A stretch of DNA of 64,000 bases, from assembly GCA_002049455.2 (NCBI GenBank), contig KV918818.1, positions 186,001-250,000 on the forward strand. The letters are read 5' to 3'. Below the pieces are notes generated by a model. That model saw only the letters and a program-made list of their open reading frames with translations. It did not search any database and was not told the DNA's origin. The position numbers were made by a program, and so were the translations under genes. This DNA is from Porphyra umbilicalis (Eukaryota > Rhodophyta > Bangiophyceae > Bangiales > Bangiaceae). The first letter of the stretch is position 1, and each line of letters begins with the position of its first letter. Of this stretch, positions 45,512 through 55,979 are shown piece after piece.

Positions 45512-46057
45512 TCCCCATGGTGGAAGCCACCGTTCGAGCGAGCGAGCTGCAGTGAGAGATCCCAGGCACGAAGCTACTTAACACCGAGTTGAGCGGCAAG
45601 TCTCAAATGTTCAAATCAAGTCTCATGATGATGCTTCCGAGCCTGTGTGATACAGGGAGACCACTTCATACGGGGACCTACTGTACCATGTCCATGACGT
45701 CCAAAGTCTTGGAGGAGCGCCTCTTCCCTCTCAATAGTGACGACACCGTCAATGCGCGTCGAGCTCGAGGCATCTCGCTGGAGGGGGGCCCATCGGTGCC
45801 TTGTCGACCTCCAGCAAGGGACAATGAGCTGCCTCGTGATGGACTGCGTTTCGCACAGCTATGCTGGCGACGTCTGGGCTATGAGCCGTCGTCTTCCCCA
45901 GCATCCCGCTCGCTCTTGGACGTCGGTGACCACGCGTCGTCTGTCCCCACGCGCACACGCATGGATAAGCCACTTCCGCATGCTGCAGCAATTGGCTCGG
46001 TCTCTGCGTCGTCAACCAACAGGGTCCGCGCCCAACCAGTTTGGTTTGCCGCCGCCC
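45512..46057. other. intergenic spacer
   Basis: 546 bp between the 5' end of the GST gene and the 3' end of the upstream minus-strand gene. It must contain the GST promoter and the neighbour's 3' UTR; no motif stands out and no separate gene is seen. Confidence 0.4.
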
Positions 46058-47356
<1,299 letters not shown>

Positions 47357-47976
47357 TCACGCGGCGCTCTCTGCCACCTCCCGCGCCACCACCTCCCGCG
47401 GCAACACCCCCCGCCCGACCTCGTACAGCCGCTCCCGCGTGTACTCACTCCCGTCGGGCCGCACCCACAGCTGGTCCACCGCCGTCACGCCCCACACGGG
47501 CGGCGGTGGCGGGGACGCCCCCCCGCCGCGCGGCGTGCCCGCCTCGACCCCCAGCTCCACCATCATAAAGTGGTGCAGCGAGGTTGCGTCGCCGCCCGAC
47601 GCCGAGGCGGGGGTGCCCCCCCCCCGCCCCCGCCCCCGCCCCCGCCGTCCATCACCCGCGGCACGACCGCCGCATTGACAAACACCGTCTCGCGCCCCCC
47701 CCCCCCGTCCGCCTCCACGGCGACCATGCGGCGCCAGCCGGTGCCCCGCGCCAGCCGCTCGTGCATGTGGCCAAAGGCGACGAGCGGCACGCGCGCGGCG
47801 GCGGCGCGGGCGGCGGCAATGCCCGCCCGCAGGTCCGCGTCGCCATAGTCGCCGCCGGGGTGGGTGCCCCAGTCTTTGCCGCACGGCGCAGCAGCGTCGT
47901 CGCCGAGGCCGGTCGGACCATTGTGGGAGAGGAAGAGGAGGGTGGAGGTGCCCCGCGTGGCGGTCGGGGGGGGGGG

Positions 47977-48009
<33 letters not shown>

Positions 48010-48998
48010 TGGGACGACGGTGGGGGGGGGGGGGGGGGGGTCGACGGGATGGCCTTGGACGCCTTGGCCGCCCCGCGTTTGCTCTTGGAGGGGGGGCGCG
48101 CGAGGCGGGGCATGGCCGCCGCCGCCCCCGCCGCCGCGTCGGCGGCCGCCTCGGCCGCCCGCCGCAGCTGCCCCGTCACGGGCGCCACGTGGCCGCCGCC
48201 GCCGCCGAGGGCGCCGCCGACCGCGTCGACGACGCGGCGGGTGCTCTCCGCCCCGCTGCCGACGCCAAAGTAGTCGCGGTAAAACGGGGCGTGCTTCCAA
48301 AACGGGCCGCCCCACCCAAAGGGCCGCCCGCCCACGACCGCCACGCCCGCCAAGTCGCTGCCGCCGCCGCCGCCGCCGCCGCCGCTGCCGCCGGCACCCC
48401 CCCCACCCCCACCGTCCGCGTCGGCGGCGGTGGCAACCCCAACCCCCCCCCCCCCCCCCGACGTCAACCGCTTCCACCCATACGACACGTGCGCGGCGCC
48501 CGCGGCGGCGAGCATCTCCCCCACCGGGTCCACCTCTGCCCGGTCGTACGGCGCGTTGCGGCGCCCCGTCGGGGTGGCAGTGAACCACGCGTCGTGGTTG
48601 CCAAACACGAGCGCCACCGCCCCCGCGGCGCCCGTCGGCGAAGCGACAATGGACCGCACGACGGCGGGGTCCTCGTTGCCAAAGTCGCCGACAAAGAGGG
48701 CGGCGGTCGGCGCCAGCGCCGCGAGCGCCGACGCGTCCCGCGCCGACCACGCCCCATGCACGTCGCCAATGACGGCGATGCGGAGGGTGCGGGGGGGGGG
48801 GAGGGGGGACGGGGGGGGGGCGACGCACCCCCGTCCGTGGGGGGGGTCGGGGCGCCACCGGCCCCCATGGCCGCCGCCCCCGCCGTCGTGCGCCGTCGGC
48901 GGGCGCGTGGGCGCAGTGACGTACCCCACGTGCGGCGGCCACCGATGGTGGTGGTGGCAGCGGCGGCGGCGGCGGGGCCGCCGACCGCGACGCGCCAC
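47357..48998 (-). CDS. TIGR04168-type calcineurin-like metallophosphoesterase
   Basis: Minus-strand segments match this cyanobacterial/plastid phosphoesterase family in order: IAVIGDVHGAW, ALFVGDFGNED, LVFGNHDAWFT, VVGGRPFGWGG with ES, LLFLSHNGPTGLGD, CGKDWGTHPGGDYGD, PLVAFGHMHERL, VNAAVVPRV, HHFMMVELG. GDVHG, GDFGNED, GNHDA and GHMH supply the two-metal centre. The frame changes twice, close to a G13 run (47966-47978) and a C10 run (47616-47625). Conserved motifs resume in the new frame, so I read one gene with homopolymer-length problems (or very small introns) rather than three genes. A Gly/Ser-rich and an Ala/Pro-rich insert lie between motifs. The start is uncertain: ATG 48998 leaves a 70-residue Arg/Pro leader before the fold. 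Substrate unknown for the family. Confidence 0.8.
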
Positions 48999-49528
48999 AC
49001 GGCGGGCGGGGCGGCAAAGGCGGTCGGCGGCGGCGGCGGCGGGCGGCGGGGGGGGACGGCGGGCGGGGCTGGCTCATTGCGAGGCAAGCGGAGGAGGGGG
49101 AGTGGGGGGGGGGGAGGGGGGGGGGGGGGGGGGTGACGTCGTGCGGCCCAACACCGTGCAAAGCAGCAGACGGGGGCGGCGGTGCACGGGGTCAATGGCA
49201 GCGGCGACGGCGGCAGCGGCGCGACCAAGGGGGCCGTGGCCGTGGAGAGCCGCGGCGGATGCCGTCAACCGTACGAGTGTATCCGGTCGGCCAACGGGGG
49301 GGCCACGTGCGCCGACGCGCTGGAGGCCACCGCGTGATCGACATCTGGCGCGGCGCGGCGCGCGGCCCCCGCGGCAACCGCCGCACAGCCTCCACGCCCC
49401 CCCTCCGCTACAGAGGTGACTGCGCGAGCCTGCCGGTCGGCCACCCCGCCGCCGCCCGTCCACCCTTACCGCCCCTTGCCGCCCCTTGCCGCCGCCCCCC
49501 CCCCCCCCCCCCCCCCCTCGTTGGCACT
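48999..49528. promoter_or_regulatory. divergent promoter interval
   Basis: About 530 bp between the phosphoesterase gene (minus) and the MsrB gene (plus), likely containing both promoters. It has long G/C runs (49105-49133 and 49496-49517) and no TATA-like box. Call by position only. Confidence 0.4.
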
Positions 49529-50505
49529 ATGAACCCTGCCTTTACCCCCCCCCCCCCCCCGCGACGGCGTCGCGTGTGCCCCCCCCCGCCCCCCCCCGAC
49601 GGGCCGCCGTCGGCGTCGCCGCGGGGCGTGCCGCCCGCGCGCGCGCCGCCCGGCCGCCGGGCGGTGGTGCGGGGCCTCCTCGCCGCGACCGTGGCGACGG
49701 CGGCGGCGGCCATGGCTGGGGCGGAGCCGCCGTCTGCGTGTGCGGCGACAGCGTCGGGGGGGGCGGGGGTCGACTGGGCGCACCTGTCAGACGAGGAGTG
49801 GTGCGTTGGGGGGCGGGCCGTGGGGGGGCGTTGGGGGGGGGGGTGATGCGCGCGGGCGCCATGGGACGGGGCTCCTCGGCCACCGCCTGAGGGCGTCTTG
49901 CTGGGAATGAGGGGGTTGTGGTGTATTGACGCGTCGGAGCCAACCTCGTTTCGCGCCTCGCGTGTTGTCGACCGGATGCACCCTTTCCCCACCTGTGTCG
50001 CCTGGTGCCACCACCCCCTCGCCTCGCCCCCCCCCCCCTCTCCTCCACCCCTCCGCTGCATCGACTCCCTCCTCCTCGCCCTCGACTGTCCCCCCTGCCA
50101 ACCGACCCTCCCTCCCCGCCCCCGCGGCCCCCCGCCAGGCGCGCCCGCCTGAGCCCCGCCGCCTACCGCGTCCTCCGCACCGGCGGCACGGAGCGCTCCG
50201 GCACGTCACCCCTCGACCGCGAGTACCGGGCGGGCACCTTCCACTGCGCCGGCTGCGGCACGCGGCTGTACGCGGCGGCGGGCAAGTTTGATTCGGGCAC
50301 CGGCTGGCCGTCCTTCTTCCGCGCCCTCCCCGACGGCGGCGTGACGACGCGCGCGAGCGTGTCGGACCGGCTGCTCGGCCAAAAGGAGGTTGTGTGTGGC
50401 GTGTGTGAGGGGCACCTCGGCCACGTGTTTAAGGACGGGCCCCCGCCGACGGGGCTCCGCTACTGCATGAATGGGGTGGCGCTCGCGTTTGAGCCGACCG
50501 CGTGA
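49529..50505 (+). CDS. msrB: peptide methionine-R-sulfoxide reductase, MsrB, 1-Cys type
   Basis: Exons 49529-49800 and 50139-50505 (intron GTGCGT...GCCAG, 338 bp) give 212 aa. The splice restores the family N-terminus DEEWRARLSPAAYRVLR. The enzyme reduces the R isomer of methionine sulfoxide in proteins. Zinc Cys pairs are C127/C130 and C177/C180; the catalytic Cys is C200 in RYCMN; HLGHVF (183-188) is the expected His motif. In FDSGTGWPSF the resolving Cys of 2-Cys MsrB is Thr (T145), as in plant plastid MSRB1, which is recycled by glutaredoxin or CDSP32-like donors. The leader has RR (residues 45-46) before a hydrophobic stretch GLLAATVATAAAAMAG and an A-x-A-like end, resembling a Tat/thylakoid-lumen signal after a Pro-rich transit region; that location is inference. 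Confidence 0.9.
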
Positions 50506-50921
50506 GAGCGGGGGGGGGGGGGGGGCGGTCGTCTGCGGTTCGGGAGGTGTCGTCACGGGTACGCGGCGCCGGGGCGGGCGCGTGTCGCCGCCGGGGCCCG
50601 TCGCAATGCCGCTCGGCATTGGTTTCCCCTGTGTTGCACGCCTGGAGTCGCTGTCAGTTACCAGTTTTACCCGCGGTCGGCGGCGGCCGCGTAACCTGTG
50701 GGGCGGCACGTGCCGTCACCAACAGTGCCGCCGCCAAAGTTGGCGGCGGCGGGGGGCCCAGCCAAAAAGCGAGCTCCTCGACGCGGCGACGGCGGGGGGC
50801 CCACACGAAAAGCGAGACCCCCGACGCGGCAATGGCCGCAGCGCGCCATCGCACCCGGCGCCGCCATGGCCACATCGGCCGCCGTGCCACCGTGGCACGC
50901 GGCAGCCGCCCCCCCCAGGGT
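50506..50921. other. convergent intergenic spacer
   Basis: 416 bp between the 3' ends of the MsrB and PHOSPHO-like genes; a G15 run at 50511-50525 follows the MsrB stop. It contains a near-duplicate pair of GC-rich segments (about 50745-50785 and 50790-50830, sharing AAAAGCGAG). No gene seen. Confidence 0.4.
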
Positions 50922-52799
50922 TTAGGCGGCGGCTCGCGCCGCGAGGACCTCGCGGAAGATGCGTAGAATGTCCGCCGGGGACGACCACGAGATGACCTTG
51001 GCGGTGAGGCGCTCGTCGCCAGACGCGCGCAGCTCGCTCTGCACCGCAGGGACGACGCGACCGGGGCCGAGACGACCAAACAAACGCAGGCACGGCGGCG
51101 AGAAAAACCAACACGGGAGGGGCGGTGGGGTCAGCCGCCAGCCGCAGGAACCCTACAGCACCAGGCCGCGCAGCCACGCGGTGGCCCTGTGCACGGGCGG
51201 TCGGCACGCCGGGGGGGCGACAGCAACGCCCCAAAAACGTACCAACTCGTCCTCCATCTCGAGGCCGACGCGGGCCAGCGCCAAGTCCCCTGCGCCAAGA
51301 CTGTCGACGCCCCAGCAGATGTCATCCAACCGTCCCCCCCCCCAGAGCAACACGCAGTGCAAGCGACGCGTCCAGGGCGTTAGGGTGGACGTCACGCAGC
51401 ACAGGCCCCCCGCACGAGGCGCGCGCATCGGGGCGCGACGCGCGCGCACGGGGCGCCCCCCACACGTTCCGGCCCCACCCGCACGTACTGCAATACGGGG
51501 CACACGTCGTTGGTGCCGTCGCCGACATAGACCACCTGCCGCACGTTGGGCCGCGCGCGCCGTAGGTCTGCGCCCCCCCCCAACCGCAACCGGTCGGGCG
51601 GCCGCCGGTACCAAATCCATCGCAGCGGCACGAGTCGGGGCGGAGCAGCGGTCAGCGACGGCCCCGCCGCGTCGGCCCACACCCCACCCCCACCGGCGGC
51701 AGCGGCCGTCGGTGCAACAGCGCGCGGCACGGCGGCACGGCAGCGGCGCGCCCGTGCCGCCCCGCCCGCCCCTCTCGCCGCCGCGCCGGGCACACCCCCC
51801 TCGCGCCACGCCCAGCGCCCGCGCCGCAGCGACACGCCACCCCCACCCCGCCGACGTCGCCGCGCAGCGGCGGCGCCGCTCCCGCGCGGCCCACCAGGCG
51901 CCCCCCCCTGCCCCTCTGCTGCCGCCTGCCCGTGGCCCCCCCGCACCAACCTACCCGCCACAATCTGCCCCTTGCACATGTTGGCAGGGCAGCGGGCGCA
52001 GCCGTGCCCCCCCCCCCCCCCCCGCCCCCAAGAAACGGCACCACCTGCAGCGCCCCGGCGGGCGTCACGGCCGCCCCGTTGGTCCACACCCCCCCCACAA
52101 ACGCGGCCGCCGCGTCGACGCCCGCCGCGCCCAACACCGTCTCAATGTACGCGGTGTTGGCGTCGGACGCGACGGCCGCGTGGACGGCCGGCGACGCGGC
52201 GGCGAGCAGCCGCAGCGTCGCCGTCATGTCGCCGTCCCACGGCACATGGCGGAGGGTGGACAGCACCGCCTCGGGCGAGACGGTGCGGGCGGGCAGCTGC
52301 GCGAGCGCCCAGTTGATGCCGTCGGTCCAGCTGCGGGTGGGGGACGCCCGCACGCGCTGGCGGAGGAGGGGGAGCAAGTCGGGCGCGAGCTCTTCAAACA
52401 CCCACTGGGGAGGGAAGGGGGGGGTGGCAGTGTTTGGGAGGCCGACAACCAGCGGGGAAGCACGGCAACCGCGGAGCGGCGGGCAAAGGGAGCGCGTGTC
52501 AGCAGCCGGGGGGACCCACCCCGGCGCACGCCCCACCAGTGGGGTGGTCGGGACCAATGTTATGCGCTTACTGCGGCAGTGGCACACGCTATGGCGTCGA
52601 GTCACCAGCGCGGTGACTGAGAGACGCCCCCCCACCCCCCACCCACCCCCCCACGCCGTACCGTGTCGGAGTTGGCCTCAAAGAGCAGCGTCCGGTCAAA
52701 GTCAAACACCGCCAGCAGGGTGCACGCGGCGGCGTCGCCGTCGGTCACTGTCGAGGCGTTGGGCAACGGCAGGGGGGTGGACCCGGGGACATCGCCCAT
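50922..52799 (-). CDS. PHOSPHO-type HAD phosphatase
   Basis: Five exons on minus: 52799-52662, 52404-51955, 51567-51489, 51300-51243 and 51038-50922, about 280 aa. The nucleophile motif is VFDFDRTLL (D33, D35), followed by EANSDTWVF. The cap region includes LPLLRQRVRASP. Next come HGCARCPANMCKG, the signature of PHOSPHO1/PHOSPHO2, and VYVGDGTNDVCPVL (Mg-binding third motif). The end is VISWSSPADILRIFREVL. Family enzymes dephosphorylate phosphoethanolamine, phosphocholine or pyridoxal phosphate. Donors are GTACGG, GTAGGT, GTACGT and GTACGT, with matching phases. Exon 2 needs a frame change, and a C17 run (52007-52023) lies exactly between two readable halves, so run length is the likely cause. 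An in-frame ATG further out (52859) is separated by a G14 run, so 52799 is preferred. Confidence 0.85.
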
Positions 52800-52924
52800 G
52801 GTGTGGGTGGGGGGGGGGGGGGGCGCGGGCGGCACAGCGGAGGGCGCGGTCTGTACCATGGTACCAGGTGCGGTGGGGATTGTCGGCCGAGGCGGCGGCC
52901 GTCGGTTAGCTGTTTGTTTACTTA

Positions 52925-53085
52925 TTGCAGTCTTCCCGATTCTGGCCGATCCGGACAAGAACAACCTACAGTCCGCACAACTTCTGATTGGTCGAGAGGT
53001 CGTATCCGGCCAGATGGATGGTTGTCGTGCATCTGTTCTGCACAGTTGTTCATGTGGGGATCGGCCAAAATTGGGGAGACTGCAA
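52925..53085. mobile_element. 161-bp mariner-like MITE, TA duplication
   Basis: Ends TTGCAGTCTTCCCGATTCTG (left) and TTGCAGTCTCCCCAATTTTG (right, inverted), then GGCCGATC in both, flanked by TA (52923-52924 and 53086-53087). A related end lies at 62344. It sits just upstream of the PHOSPHO-like gene and could affect its promoter. Confidence 0.75.
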
Positions 53086-53577
53086 TAGCGCGTTAGTTCA
53101 GGCAACCAACTCGAAACAAAGGTGGTACTTGCGCCACAGACCGAGGGCTTGGTGCGCGCAATTGTTCCTGGGTCCTGCCGGGTCGCACCTGCCCGGTCGA
53201 GCCGCGCTTCCGCCCGGTTCCTGCGGCCGGTACTGTACTGTACTGTACGAGCCCCACTGTCACCGCGTGTAGGACCACCCGCGTTCCTGCCGGCCGGCAG
53301 GTTGCCGGCGCTATGGGCTTTCGGCCGCACCCCCGGTTGCCCTAAATGAGGTGTGCCCTGCTCTTGAACTTTGCCCTGTTTCCCCCCCCCCCTCCCCTTG
53401 CCGGCACGGCGCCTGAACGAGGGGCGGCGAAAGGGGCCGCCCCTGCCACCGCCCCTGTCCGGCCTTTCTGGGCAATGTCCCCCACGTCGTGCCGGCTCGC
53501 CGGCGAGTTGCTACTCTGCGCCGGCGCGGGCGAGTTGCTGCTCTGCGCCGGCGCGGGCGGGGCGGTAGCCGCGGCTG
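53086..53577. other. spacer left of CACTA copy B
   Basis: No gene recognised. Includes a short TACTG iteration (about 53230-53248) and two 27-bp tandem units containing GAGTTGCT..CTCTGCGCCGG (53505-53558). Ends with the CTG target duplication (53575-53577). Confidence 0.45.
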
Positions 53578-54045
53578 CCCTACAAGAAAAATCACCCGGT
53601 ATATCCCGGGTTTTGGGTCCCCGAAATCCCGGGTTGATGGAGGAGAAACCCCCTCTCAGACGGCCGACAAGCGCCCTCAACATACCGGCTTTCCCGGGAT
53701 ATACATGGATGCAGGGTTCTCCACAGGCCTCCAGGGGAGCCATCGCAACCCGGGATCCTTAGGATTATGATTCGCTCACAGGAAGCCACGTTGCATAAAT
53801 GATTGGCTGAGATGGCTCCTGTCAGGCAACCAAATTGACAAAGGTATGACCCACCACATGACCACATTCGACATTTATCATCTGACTCATGTACAAAAAC
53901 TCTGTCTGTAAACATAGGTTTAACAACACTTTACATACTCCTACTGGTGCCGCTCTTGTTTGGAATCGTGTAGTTCGATCAATCATGACTTTTCTTATAT
54001 TGATTTGTTTGCTTATTAAAACAATACATGTTTACTAGGCTAAAG

Positions 54046-55032
54046 CTACGAAATGGATGCAAAAAACTCTTGCGCCGACCTGGGGGCGGGGGCGTGTGCG
54101 CCAGCCCGGTCGCGGGGCGCGGCCGGTACAGAAGGTAGCAGTGGAGCTGCCACTGACGGTGGCGCCGGCAACGCGGTGGCCAGGGCCGGTGGCGTCGGCG
54201 CCGAGTTGGCCTTGGCAACTTGTGCGCGGTACTCCGTGGCGTTCGTAGCGAGCCTCGACAAAAGGGCGCACGCCCCCCACGACCTCTGGCAAACGGCAAG
54301 CCGCGGCTCCAGGTCCTCCAGGAACTCAATAGCCGAGGCCAATGTGGCCCGCGGCTGGTTACAAAACGTTGCCTTCTCGAAGTAGGTTGCCGCCCTCTTA
54401 GTCAGCCGATGCAGCTCCTTCTCGTCTGCGGCAGAGATTCCCAGCTCCGGGGCGCCGACGACCTTCATCCGGTTCACGGATTTGCCGGTTGGCATTGGCA
54501 CGGAGCGGCGCCCCGCGTGCTTGTCCTTGTCAAACTCAAACCCCCCCCGTCCGCTTGTGCGCCCCCGGATGCGCTCCGATTTTTTAGGTCGGGAGCGAGC
54601 CGGCATCGGGGCCTCGGGTGAAGCTTGCACAGAGCCGGAAACGGCCGGCAACCTGCCCACACAGCCTCCCCCAGGGGACTGGGAAGTAGCCCCCTGCGTG
54701 GCCGGATACACCGACCGCACCTCAATCGGCCGCCGCGGAAGAGGCGGAACCGGCCGCGCCGACAATCGGTGGGGCGCCCGTGCCGACATGCCCGTGGGGG
54801 AGGGGCCGAATGTTGAACGAGTGGAAGGCGCCGGCGGATTCCCACGGCGGTCCGGTACGGATCTGAGCCGTAGACGACGCGGGGCGGTGGGGGGCGGGGG
54901 GGATGTCGCCGCCGATAGGCATGCGGCTGCCGCCACGGCCGCCGCCAAATTTTCTGGGACACAGTTACAGAACGTAAAGAAACCAATCGAACGAAAGGGC
55001 AGGCAGAACGAGGGGATAGCAGCTCGAACCAT
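54046..55032 (-). CDS. second gene of the CACTA-type element, copy B
   Basis: 328 codons. The first half is Pro/Arg-rich. The conserved half starts GRGGFEFDKDKHAGRRSVPM, then SVNRMKVVGAPELGIS, a helical Lys/Arg-rich stretch, and LEDLEPRLAVCQRSWGAC followed by an Ala/Pro-rich tail. It is clearly homologous to 24671-25702 of copy A, although the two copies differ much in their N-terminal halves, which argues that the C-terminal half is the functional part. No named domain is recognised. By analogy with the two-protein En/Spm system it may bind subterminal repeats, but nothing in the sequence proves DNA binding. Confidence 0.65.
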   Translation of the reverse strand: MVRAAIPSFCLPFRSIGFFTFCNCVPENLAAAVAAAACLSAATSPPPPTAPRRLRLRSVPDRRGNPPAPSTRSTFGPSPTGMSARAPHRLSARPVPPLPRRPIEVRSVYPATQGATSQSPGGGCVGRLPAVSGSVQASPEAPMPARSRPKKSERIRGRTSGRGGFEFDKDKHAGRRSVPMPTGKSVNRMKVVGAPELGISAADEKELHRLTKRAATYFEKATFCNQPRATLASAIEFLEDLEPRLAVCQRSWGACALLSRLATNATEYRAQVAKANSAPTPPALATALPAPPSVAAPLLPSVPAAPRDRAGAHAPAPRSAQEFFASIS

Positions 55033-55979
55033 AATAACACGTGGGGACGTCAGTGACCATATGCGCTTGAGAATCCTTCCATACGAGGGAAGGTCGGCGG
55101 TGCGACAAAGAGAGAGAGAACCCGCACACCCACACCACCCGGCTCACATGTGAGACATATTGTGGACACGCAAGGTTTGCCGGAAAGAGATGGGAAAATA
55201 GAAACTGCAAAGCACGTACCTCCGTCAACGTCAGCGCGTGTACGTTTGACCCGCGCCATAGCGGTCCGTACGACACGGAGACAGCGGTGGGGACAAGACC
55301 CGAGGGGGACGTGGTCGGTCAAGCACAAGAAGAGCACAGGAATACAGAGCGCCAATGCGGTGGCAGGGACACTGGGGACATGCCCGGTCGCGGGCCACGT
55401 ACCGTCGGCACGACGGCGGTGGATGTGCCGGGGCGCGACGACGATGAGCACGGTGGGCAGTGTGAGGGCGTGGGCGCTGCACGCACACTGACGATCGCAG
55501 GTCGTGAGGAGCCTTCCAGACGCACTCGCCCTGAATATAGATTGTGGGCATTCAACCCCTCCAGAAGCACCCGCAAACGGTGGTGGCGGACGCTTGCCCC
55601 TCGCTCGAGCCCTGTGTGCGCCACCCCCCCTCGTGGCCTCGTCACGGGCCCCCCCCTTGTGATCGCCGACAAGCTGGGTGAGGAGATATCCCACACACTC
55701 CACCGCGAATCCCAGATTCTGGGGCGGAGAAGCTCCCTCACGCTGGGAGAGAGCAGAATAGACGGCGGCTGCTGGCGGCCGTCAAAAGTCCCTATGAAGA
55801 GATCCTCAAGTCAAATTTCACGGCGGGCATGGACATTTGCGGCACTAAGTAAACTAGCACAGCCTGCATGGTCCTGGCTTTCCACCTTGTCAAGTTGCCT
55901 TGATATAAGTGAGTAAGCAGCCAGTTGCTAGTTATTATTCCAAAAATAGAAGTCACTTCGCGACACAAGCCACCCTTCC

